Assembly: GCF_003672135.1 (NCBI RefSeq)
Contig: NC_039513.1
Span: 14,287,591 to 14,351,590, forward strand
DNA from: Ooceraea biroi
Taxonomy: Eukaryota > Arthropoda > Insecta > Hymenoptera > Formicidae
DNA: 64,000 nt
Reading direction: 5' to 3'
This document shows, piece after piece, positions 49,420-60,189 of the stretch. The notes beneath the pieces were generated by a model. That model saw only the letters and a program-made list of their open reading frames with translations, had not been told where the DNA came from and did not search any database. The translations under genes and the position numbers were made by a program. Positions within the stretch are counted from its first letter, which is position 1, and each line of letters opens with the position of its first letter.

Positions 49420-50182
49420 CCCTCGTGCAACGATCGGCTCAACGCGCGGATCCTCACCAAACCAGGAAGACGAGCCCTTACTTGACGGGCATAATGCTAA
49501 TCACGCAGAACTTCTCTATCGAGACGCGATGTTATCACTACTGAATCTCCGTGATCTCCGAGTAACCAAACCACTTATCAACATTGACAACCATCTTGGC
49601 CGCCTATCGGTGACGTCAATCGGCGCTGCCCGGCGCGGCGATTCGGGAACACGGGATTCGGGAACTCGACGCGTTCATCCGCGTAACTTTTCCTTGGCGT
49701 TCGTGAAGGCAGCTCTTTTTACACTTCACCTTGCAAATCACTCCTAAAGCCTCGAGTCCACGATGCTAGAAATCGGTCCGAGAATCCGAGAAATGTGTGC
49801 TTTTCCATGAAAGCTACGAGTTGATTGGCTACATAATATTTACTTTATTTTAATGAACGCAGAGAATATAATATAATATAAATCTGTAGAAAAGACAGTT
49901 AAAAAAATGATTTGCTAGTTGTAAAATCCACGGATTCATCATAATCATAAGATTTGAATTTTCGCGACAAGTTTCCTTTGTTGTATTTCGTTACTCATTG
50001 GAAAACCAGTATACGTGTACCCCTCAGAGATGCCGCGTGCTCAATGGCCAATAATCGCTTCGCCTAATGTCATGTATTTTACTGTCAAAATTTCATATCG
50101 TATGTTCGACTTGTGGTACTTGTTAAATTGTTATGTGTGAATATCGTGTTGTATATGTTAATGTCAATCAGATCTCGTAGAA
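49420..50182. promoter_or_regulatory. Head-to-head promoter region of KSR and ANKRD13
   Basis: 763 bp between divergent start codons. The KSR side (49420-49750) is GC-rich, fitting a 5' UTR or promoter; the 151-residue plus-strand frame there is a shadow of that GC content. CCAAT-type boxes occur at 49823-49827 (ATTGG) and 50047-50051. A tandem GGGATTCGGGAAC motif (GATTCGGGAACAC / GATTCGGGAACTC) lies near 49640-49668. Confidence 0.5.
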
Positions 50183-53100
50183 ATGGTGAATGTAGACGCC
50201 ATACGAAAGAATTATCCATTGCATTGGCTCGTCTGGCATAACAGCTATGTAGAACTCGACAAGGAACTATCTACAAATCAGGTTTGCGTAGACCTGCTGT
50301 TTAACAGGCTTATCTCATTCGATATTTATCGGACTTTTCATACGGACGAAGTAGGACACTGGTTTAATATCAGATATTTTCACGTACTTAAATTATAATC
50401 GTAATTCTCCGTGTTAACAAATTTCGGTTACCAGCAATAATTATCGTGTCATCTTAAATAATTTTAAATTTCTTCAAAGTAGATAAGAAGGCAGTGCGAT
50501 TATTCGTCTGATTCAATGATGATTCGTCATTTCAAAGTACTCTTGATATACTATTTGCACAAGTATGTGACATAACAATTTTTTTATATATAAGTTTTTT
50601 TCTAAGTTTTTTTAGTTTTACTTTTTTTAGAATCTATTAACTGGCATCATCTAGTCATATAGTTACGTGTGTTTAACGATATATTTTATATTCCGTGTCT
50701 TGATTTTATTTATAATAATTCTATATCTTATCTCGTGTATATTATAAAAATTAATATTTTCGTTTTTTACATAAATGAGATCAGTTTTATTTAAACAATA
50801 ATTAATTATAATATCAAATGGAATATCAATATCAAATTTATGATTTATTAATTTATATGTATAATGCAAAGAATTATATTAAATAAAAAATATGAAGCGT
50901 GAAGCCCCTCTCATGAGAAAGAAACCTTAGATATGTAATGTGACTTGTGACTTTTGACATTATATTACCGAAGCATAACATCTTTGTAACGTGGTATATA
51001 TATTGATATATAATTAATACGTTTGTGTTAGTCTTTTTTGCCTTACCATCATTCTTTCCATCGTTACGTAAACCAAAGTTTACTATTGAATTTCTGTGTT
51101 TGGATAAATAACCACTAAATAAGCATCAGTTATTCAGTTTTGCTTTAATCTGCAGCATGAATATTACTCATTATATTGTAAGGCAAACAATTAATTTTTC
51201 CTTCCAACAACAAATGTGAAATGAGAATTTTACGAAATTATTTAAAAATTATATATAAATACAATAATTATTTGAAAAATATCGATAAATATGTTTCACA
51301 CATACAAATACCACGTACAAATTTATTTATATATATAAATTTTTGTGTAATTATATAAATACGTAATATTAGATATTATATAGTCCATTTAACATGTAAT
51401 ATTTAAACATTATTATAGCATGATATAGAAAAACATGACAATCGAGGAAGGACACCGCTGATGCTAGCTGTAACTCTAGGTCATACAAATTCCGCTATAG
51501 TACTAATAGAACATGAAGCGAACGTTAATACTGAAAATACTCAAGGATGGAGTGGTAATTTGTCTTTATACTTTATTTGTCTATTACAGAACATTTTCTG
51601 TTTTTAACAAATCTATTTATTTTACCTTTTTACTTTGAATACATAAGCAGTTAATCTGATCTTTCTTGATGTAGTGGTCCAAGAAGCAGTTGGCACAGGA
51701 AATCCCGAATTGTTACAATTGGTACTTGCTAGGAGAGATTATCAGAGATACTGTAATCGAGTAGCTGGAATACCAGAATTACTTCATAAGCTCAAGCAGG
51801 TTAATTACATCACAGCATTTATAATATATACATTAAAAATACAATTAATTAAATAAAGTCAGTTTTTTTAATCATTAGTTCAATATGCATGCGCGCACGT
51901 GCATGCACAGTAAGTAAAACATACTATTTATTTTATTGAAAGAATAATTCTTTTCAGTAAATTTCAAGAAAACACTGTTTTAAACTAATATTGTGCTTCT
52001 TATATTAAGTATTATGTAATGTGATATATAACAAAATTTGTTTTTTTAGGCACCTGATTTTTACGTAGAAATGAAATGGGAATTTACAAGTTGGGGTAAG
52101 GATCAAAAATTTAATTAATATCCACATTTAATTGTGCGAATCTGCTGTGTCATGGCTTTAATTTAATTTAGTTTAATTCAAGTGTGAATCTGAATTTAAT
52201 CTCGACTTTAATATATACTTTGATTTTCGTTTTATAACACGTATAATCGTTATTTCTGTGAATTAGTTCCTCTCGCATCCCGGATGTGCCCAAGTGATAC
52301 CTATAAGGTCTATAAGCAAGGGAGTAACGTGAGGATTGATACTACTTTATTAGGCTTTGACCATGCAAATTGGCAACGCGGCAATCGTAGTTACGTCTTC
52401 AAAGGACAAAGTAAGTACAGCTTAATGCATTAATACCTGCATTAATGCATGATATATCTTTCCTGTAACCGTATATCTATTTAAGTTGCAAAATTCATTA
52501 TTATGTTCTGGGGATGCTACTTAATTATTTGTTTGTACTAAATTCTATATGTTACTGCAAGCTGCATCAAATTCGCCTGTGGCAATCAGATGTGAACGCA
52601 GTTATGTGTTCAGTGTGGATGGTTATCACACAGGTGATATAATTCTAATTGTAATGTGTATTTTCTGCGAATCGAATTGCTAAAATTTTAGTATTGACAC
52701 TTTGGTGGTACGCATGCACGAGTCCTTCTTTGCAGATTTCTTCTAATGTTAACGCCAGCCAAGTCAATTTTCCTTATTTCTCTTTTTTCTGTTTATTCCT
52801 CTAAAATATTTTATAGATATTTATGTAATATATAATAAACAGAAAAAAGAGAAATAAGGAAGATATGAGATATTATTTTTTATAGATGATGGAGCAACAA
52901 TGATGGAAGTGGATCACGAAACAAAGAAAGTCTACGTCGAGCATATAAAACTTCTAGGAGACGATAATGTACAATTAATGGAGCCATCTGAGGAAGGTGT
53001 GATAGCTCGACTTACCAATCCCATAGTTACGACGTATATAGACACGGATAAAATTAGTTTTGAACGGTAATTATTCATTATAGCATATATGTATATGGCA

Positions 53101-55048
53101 ATGATATATAAATAAAATAATCATGTTTTGTACTTGTTTCAATATTACTTATGCTGAATTAGGAATAAAGCAGGTCTATGGGGATGGCGTTCTGATAAAA
53201 GTGAGGTAGTAAACGGTCACGAATGTAAAGTTTTTAGCGCGAGCAATGTAGAATTAATAACGAAAACCCGGCTGGAGCACTTATCTGAAGCTGATAAGGC
53301 AAGGGCGCGAACCCCAAGGACACCTTTACAATCATTTCTTGGTATTACGGAACAGCAGCAAGAAAGTAGCAGCGCTGTCGCTACCAGTGTAACTTGTTTT
53401 TCAATAATAATTAATTTTTGTGTAATTATACATTCATAAAATACTAGAAACATTTGTTGTATATTTCAGGAAGAATTCAATAATATAGGTAATCCCTCCA
53501 ATATTACTGCTGAGGAATACTTTGATCCAAATGTCGATTTAAATGGACGGGACATAGGTAGACCGAAAGAAGTTAATACAAAAATACAAAAGTTTAAGGT
53601 ACAGATATCGATTGATGGAATTTGTTATACGTAATATAACGGTAAAAGGCTGATTATATTTATGATATTGCATTAATTAAAATAACTTTTGTTCAGGCAA
53701 CTTTATGGTTGAGTGAAGATTATCCGTTAAGTTTACAAGAACAAATTATGCCAATCGTAGATTTGATGGCTATATCTAGTTCACATTTTGCCAAATTAAA
53801 AGATTTTATACAAATGCAACTTCCAGCTGGTTTTCCTGTTAAAATTGGTACGATCGTGTTTCTAAATATATTAGATACGTGCCATATGTACAATATATAT
53901 ATATATATACCGAGTATGCTACAACTTGATCTTTCCTTAGAAATTCCATTGTTCCACATTCTCAATGCAAGAATAACGTTTGGAAATATATTTGGTTTGG
54001 ATCAAGGAGTACCGCATGTGGGTCATTTACAAGAAACTAATCGTGTAACTTGCTTAGTCGATGATATTTGTTTCGAAGCACCAAGTGGATATGTCAAATT
54101 AGGTAAAATGCTTATTTTTCTTTTTTACGTTTATGCATATATTAATATATAATGTCGATTTGTTGAATACATAACGCTGCTTGAATATAGGTGCGGAAGT
54201 TAGGACACAATTTAGCATTGAAGAAGAAGACGACTTGTTACAATTTGCAATTCAGCAAAGTCTTTTAGAAGCTGGGAGTGAACGTGATGAGGTATTTTGT
54301 TCTATACAGAACATGTATATGTATATTCATATTTCCTGCGTTTTCAAATAAGTAAGAAATAATATAGAATTTTGTAAAGGTTGATATATGGGAAGCTTTA
54401 AGGGCACAAAAGCCATCTAGGCCAACTACGCCTAACATGACTACTGAAGAAGAAAGACAGCTTCAAAGGTACCTAATAAATACATGCTAAAGAGAATGTT
54501 ACTAAATGTTTTATCTTTAGTTAATTTCGTTGATTCAATTTTATAATTAATTTTGCATGTGTGTATTTTGTGCTACGATTCACGTTCAGGCAGGTGGGTA
54601 ATGTTGTTAACTTTAGGAAAGTAGTAGTATTTTCTTAAAATTATTTATAATACTTGAATTGATATAAAGACGCTTTGATTATTTAAATTATAATTATAAA
54701 GCATTTTTGAAAAAAAAACTTGGAGAGTTGCCGTAAACAAATCTTATCTGAAAATATTTAAATCACGCTTTTTAAATAATCTATTTTGTTTGTTTTTTTT
54801 TTTAATTCAGAGCGATTCAAGCTAGTTTGGTATTGTATCAAGAAACTGCAGCCGGATCTGCTGAAGGTACGGCAAATTCAGCTGTTATAAATGAGAATGA
54901 GGATAGCGATTCTCTCGAGAGTACGGCGGAACAACTGAGACTAGCGCTAAAACTTTCCGAGCAACAACAAATAGAAGAGGAGCAACGCCGATTGTTGGAA
55001 GAAGAAACGTTCCGTCAAGTGCTGGAGTTGTCCTTGACGGACAAATGA
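50183..55048 (+). CDS. ANKRD13: ANKRD13-family ankyrin and UIM protein
   Basis: ANKRD13 proteins bind Lys63-linked ubiquitin on internalised receptors such as EGFR and steer them in endocytosis. There are 14 exons: 50183-50281, 51419-51554, 51675-51799, 52050-52095, 52267-52410, 52562-52633, 52886-53066, 53163-53388, 53470-53598, 53697-53847, 53941-54102, 54191-54291, 54380-54468 and 54811-55048. They total 1899 nt, or 632 residues, with every phase consistent. Two or three ankyrin repeats lie at the N-terminus (RGRTPLMLAVTLGHTNSAIV). The ANKRD13-specific middle domain follows (DFYVEMKWEFTSW, MCPSDTYKVYKQGSNVRID, GVPHVGHLQETNR). Ubiquitin-interacting motifs lie at the C-terminus (DLLQFAIQQSLLEAG; EQLRLALKLSEQQ; FRQVLELSLTDK). 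The assignment to the A/B/D group rather than C is likely, because of the UIMs. Confidence 0.95.
50282..51418 (+). other. ANKRD13 intron 1
   Basis: 1.1 kb AT-rich intron. No coding exon, transposon end or strong repeat is visible. Confidence 0.6.
52771..52860 (+). repeat. Perfect 27 bp inverted repeat in ANKRD13 intron 6
   Basis: The left arm 52771-52797 (starting TCCTTATTTC) and right arm 52834-52860 (ending GAAATAAGGA) are exact reverse complements over 27 bp. A 36 nt loop separates them. The right arm ends only 25 nt before the exon 7 acceptor (52885), so a folded transcript would cover the branch-point and polypyrimidine zone. Confidence 0.9.
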
Positions 55049-55989
55049 ACTTCCCAAATGTGCAATAGTGAGAAAAACAAGCTAATTAAGAATATACTTC
55101 CAAAAACGTGAGATATCTTCCAGTCTCATTAAAACGAGACTGATTAAATAATATAAAATAAAAAGAAAGAAAAAATCATTTCCTACAATTTATAGATTGC
55201 AAAGTGCATTAAGGAATAATAATGTTGCTTACATTGCAATGAACGTTCGTGATTCGTTATGGAAATATAACTTACATAAATGCAAGCGGAAATAAAAATA
55301 ATATAGCATTAGTTAATCAAGAGTGAATAATTTAAATTATTGATTTCGTAATGACATTTTATATGAGACAAAACTCAATAATGTAGACGTTTCAGCAAGC
55401 ATGTAAGGAAGTCTTGAAAATTACAATCGCTCTTAAAGAAAGGTGCAATCACAATCGACAAACAAGTAAATAATATTTGTATAAACTCTATTAAGTGAAA
55501 GTAAATAATGTGTGTAAGTTACGATTGTTAATATCTAGAATAAAAGGCGTGTAATTCTCAAGCTTTCAAGAATTATTCGTTCGGTCTTCTTCCTCCTCAG
55601 TTTTATTCTTATTTTAATTATATATTTCAAAAAATTTTTTATAATTGCACCATTATTAAGAATTATAATCAGAATATAAAAGAGATATCATGATTCAAAT
55701 CAAACATTTTTATAGAGATTTCTCTCATTCCTGTAGTAACAACCTAATTCTATATTTGAAAGCACGATGATGAATTATGAGAATTTGAGAACTGTATATG
55801 ACTATATAACAGCATTTATAAGTGCATTTATCCTGTTTTAAAGCTTGTCGTAAAGAATAAATTGAGGACGTATGATTAACGGTAATATTTATTACATCGA
55901 CTTAAAGTATTGATACAAATAAAAGAGTAAATTTCTTATTTTTATATGTTGTTTTGTTAGTACACGCTATTGAAGGATTATGTGTGTAT

Positions 55990-56165
55990 ACAGAGTATTC
56001 CAGGGCTGGTGGTATAAACTGGAGATAATTTTACATAAAAAATAAGTCGAAAAATGTAGAATAAAATTTTTTTATACGAGACCTTATTTTTCAGAAAAAC
56101 GACTTTGCATACTCGCAAGATATGCGTTTACTTGACTATGTTTGATATCAACGATGCTTACTATG
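55990..56165. repeat. Possible dispersed-repeat fragment
   Basis: The block starting near ACAGAGTATTCCAGGGCTGG and running through AATAAGTCGAAAAATGTAGA differs in texture from the surrounding AT-rich DNA. It resembles sequence I recall as repeated in hymenopteran genomes. It has no coding capacity and no visible terminal repeats. The assignment is from memory of style, not from a match. Confidence 0.3.
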
Positions 56166-56754
56166 TTATTTTTGCATGCATTTGTGCTTATAAACCCTTA
56201 ATTGCCAATGTCAAAAGAATACTTGGAGAATATTGGTGGCTATAATTGGTGCTCTTTTTATTAAATGTGTAGGAATATTTTCTGACATGTTTTGTGTTTT
56301 TAAGTTTCCAAAGACTAAACTGATTTTTTCTTTCAATTATATGACACTTCTAATACTAATACTATCACGATATATAATAGATTTACCATAATCAAACGTA
56401 AATAAAAATCTAGTGGTATCAGGTTCACGGATCATTAAGCTGTTTTTCTATCAATCAATCCAATATTGATACGGTTCATTTAAGAAAGTTTTCACTGCAC
56501 GACTGACAATGAGATGCCGTGATGCTTCATCATTTGAAAAATTAAATTTCTAATTTTCAGAAGTACATTTTCTAATAATTCAGCTAATTTATTTTGTGAT
56601 AAGTGCAGAGATGATATCGATATTACAGTATCGGAAAAGAAATAAATCTATTTTATATGCGTGCATGCGCATGTCGTTCTGGGCGTATGAATGTTTATGA
56701 AGAAATATGATATATTTAAAAGAAACAAGTTAATTACCATAATACATAATAAGT

Positions 56755-56760
56755 TTTATT
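56755..56760 (-). terminator. Candidate LIN37 poly(A) signal
   Basis: AATAAA on the minus strand about 415 nt past the LIN37 stop. Another minus-strand copy is at 56792-56797, so which one is used is not decided. Confidence 0.35.
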
Positions 56761-57174
56761 CAAAGAAACAATTACAAGCATTATTGCAATATTTATTCTT
56801 TTATATTGATATCAGATAATTTGTTGTATCAGAACTTGGTTAAAACATGATCACAAGTTTCTTCTGGGCATTACATAAATAAAAAAAAAGGAATTCATAT
56901 AAAACATGTGTAAGTGTAATCAATCCTTTAAATATGTGCATTCACTCACCAATGAAGACAGATAGAAAAATAGCACAAATAAGAAATTATTCCTTGATGA
57001 CGTAATAAAAATGATCAGAAACGGAATTATCAATGACGGAAAAATCGGCAGTCATTGGACTGCCACGTCTCTGCTATTCAAATTCCGATTGTGCTCTAAA
57101 ATATTATTAATATTTCAATTAATTATAAATTATTTGAAAAGTGTCTCATCATAATAATAAACAAACATAACATT

Positions 57175-58836
57175 TTATACAAACTTTGTAAAAATAGTGC
57201 TAAGGATAGTAGCACTCTGTATATAACGTCGTTCATTTTTATGTGCCTGTTGGTGCCACTTTTTGCGAATAGCGTTCCACCGTGTGGAATGTTCTTTCAC
57301 TAATTGTTCTCGCGATTTGAGAGTTTGTCCTTCCTGGAATATGTTACAATACCATTTATTTCTGTTCTAATGTGTGATTGTTAACGTAAAAAACATAAGT
57401 GTATTTAAATGTAGCATATTCCTTTTTATTTTTAGAAAACTTTATAACACACGTATAAGCCTTTCATGATACATGGAGATTTCCTTGAGAAATTTTAATT
57501 TCATTATGTATTCATCAAAACTAATGACTCACATAATCCAAGTTCAAATCATCCTTTGCTCCAAGTATAGGAGACGGAATGCGATTTCTTGGTATAGCCT
57601 CCACACGGGGTAAAGGAGATGGCAAATAATGGACATCATTTATCTCCCCATTAGCATTAATTAGATTGTTCATTATATTAACTTCATTAACTATTTCTGG
57701 GCTAGGACTACGAACTCTATACGAATGTACAAATTAGTATATTAATTCCAAGTTCGTATGGATATATAGCACTGAGTATAAAATCAAGAATCATGGCAAT
57801 TTATATTATATGATATCATGTGCGCACAGCATGCAACAACACACATACAAATGTGCGCATGCATATATATGTATTGTATGTAATATAATTTATATTTTTT
57901 TCTTAACATACAATTTTTTTAATTGTAAAATGAAATACAGACATATGATATGGTATATTGTATCATATATAATACATGTTTCGATAGTAACAGTAAGAAT
58001 TTATGTTACAAAAAGTATCTCACTAGCCTAGTAGTGCAGTCGATTGCTCAACAGTTTAGTCTATTTCGGTCCGCAAAAGATTAGTTATAAAATAAGTAAA
58101 TATAAATAAACAAAAGCCACATTTATACAATTTTACTTACTTGGGAACCAAATTAGGATTTCTTGGTTGATTAGCCATCCAGGCACGACATATAGGATAA
58201 AGCGGCGTATCCTCTTGAAATTGAGCTAAATCAACACTGCGATCAAAAAGCTTCATCACGTAAGTATGATGAAACACTGTATCAGTTTGTATTTGTCGAC
58301 GACGTCTGATTTTTCGTTGTGGTTGCTGAAGGTTAACAGATTTCGCCCTATATCATGATTAATAATTAATGAAAAATCAGTTACTTTATGATAACACATA
58401 GACATAATAATATCTACTTACATCTTTTTCATTGGGTGTTTATAATTATCATGAATCGAATTTTCTTCACCTGAATCTGCGGAAGAACCTGTATCACTAT
58501 GCTGTAATAATTCTCGAAGAGCACCCTTTAAACGATCCCTTGCTACAAGAACATCACTATCGCCTATATAAACATAATACATACTTTGTAAACTTATAAT
58601 TTAGTTTTAATAATTTACTTATTCAAAAAAGATATGATGTTGTATACGTATATTGTGTGTGTGTGTAGACATGGGTATGTATATAAAAGATAAAATTAAG
58701 TTTATAGATTATGTATGGAAAAAAAAAAATATATATATATATGCATTCATATATTATTACCTATTTCATCTTTTATTTCCACTTTAATCCGCCCTGGCAT
58801 TATTGGTGGTGGTTGAATATTTCTTTTCTTTCCCAT
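57175..58836 (-). CDS. LIN37: LIN37, subunit of the DREAM/MuvB complex
   Basis: LIN37 is a core MuvB subunit that the DREAM complex needs to repress cell-cycle genes. There are five minus-strand exons: 58761-58836, 58422-58563, 58141-58347, 57533-57716 and 57175-57333. They total 768 nt, or 255 residues, similar to human LIN37 (246). The diagnostic block is YVMKLFDRSVDLAQFQEDTP followed by LYPICRAWMANQP. Further along are a Pro-rich segment with IPRNRIPSPIL (human has RIPSPL) and a basic helical end (WNAIRKKWHQQAHKNERRY). The N-terminus is basic with an IKVEIKDE motif. The start at 58836 has an in-frame MGKKR. Divergent with spinster. Confidence 0.93.
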
Positions 58837-60189
58837 CTATAATTATCATGTTATCATATTTGAAATTAATTTAACTTAACAAAATGTTAGATTAATTAAT
58901 TTAAGATACTATTTAATATTAATTTTAGTAATTAATTACAGATTTCATAAACAAGAAATGATTTTTAATGATATATAAAAATGATTGAACAAAGTAGAAT
59001 TGCTTGGAACAATTGAGTTATATACTAGAGTCAACAATGCTTTAATTTAATTGTCAAGTACAATAAAATAGACATTTTTCACGTATTTATAACATATTAT
59101 TAAATATTGCAACAAAATAACATCATAAGTAAATCATAAGTAAAAGAGAGAAACATCAAACTGAGTTATTCTTCATTTCTAACCTTTTCTTCAAACGACG
59201 AATCACAGTTCCACACAGTTCCACACAGAGATTACACATATATGTAAATCACTACATTAGGTTTGTTTATATTACATGAATTTTTCGTGTTGTCTCGTTT
59301 TATCAATTTCTATTCTTCCCCCTTTTCTCCCTAACGTCTGATCTATATCTATTTAAAATATGAGAAGAGTAAAGGTGCCCTTACATGAGAGCGTCAAGTA
59401 TCGAGTCTCGAGTACAGGAGTGGTACGGAAAGGTTTGCTCTTGGCGATGAGGTCACATGACCCAATTCGCCACTTTCTCTCTCTCAGAGGCATCAGAGAT
59501 TCAGAGGCTCTTTACTCTTATTATAATTTGGGAATATAACTTAATAATTAATGTTATGTTAATCAGCAACTTGTACTATTATAATAGTAAGTAAATAGAA
59601 TATCCTTTGACTTCTTGTTGGAAAATCCTCATTTATCACTCGGTCAACTCGGTTAATAGCGGTTGGCGCCTACGGAATGACAACCCAACATTCGATCAAG
59701 CGAATTTCTGACTAAAACATGAAATAGTGATCAAACACACGGATATAATAATTTTGTTTCCAAATAGTCCGACTCGGTGTAAGTTGAAAATTGTAATTTT
59801 CAGGTAGTACAGTTTAACGACGAATCGAGAAAACTTGGATCGTACCACGTGAGGGCAAATTAAAGAAATTTTTTTTGAACTAGTCGAGTAGTCGTCAATT
59901 GAAGAGAAGTGGTGAAGTAGCATCAATAAGCAACATTGGAGGAACCAGCCGGGAATTGTGTGTGGTGTGGTGATTGGTGGCGATGCGGTGGTGCGATGCT
60001 CAGCATGTCTGCAAGTGCTTGTAATCAGTTTTTTGTTATCGCATGACAAGGTAATGTCAGGTTTCTAGGTTATATTTGCACTGCAGGATACCTGGGTAAT
60101 TTTAGCGATAACTTGGATATTTATGAATTACATTATTTCGAATAGTGTGACGCCGATGACGACGCGAATGCCAAGGAATTCATTGCGTC
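58837..60189. promoter_or_regulatory. Head-to-head promoter region of LIN37 and spinster
   Basis: 1.35 kb between divergent start codons. An imperfect tandem of TTCCACACAG lies near 59210-59227. The spinster side has GGTTGGCGCC (59661-59670), similar to E2F sites, and a run of GGTGGTG-like sequence near 59970-59995. The minus-strand frame at 59696-60049 has no family resemblance. Confidence 0.45.

Larger units (their letters stand above)
55049..57174. other. Tail-to-tail spacer between ANKRD13 and LIN37
   Basis: 3' UTRs and AT-rich spacer with no coding exon. AATAAA-like signals for ANKRD13 occur near 55289. A GC-richer block at about 55990-56160 looks like a dispersed repeat (listed separately). 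Confidence 0.55.

Noticed and set aside
49292..49747. 151-codon plus-strand frame at the KSR start
   Set aside because: Antisense to KSR exon 1 and its GC-rich 5' flank; no domain.
59696..60049. 117-codon minus-strand frame between LIN37 and spinster
   Set aside because: Falls in the promoter/5' UTR of spinster; no splice link and no similarity.
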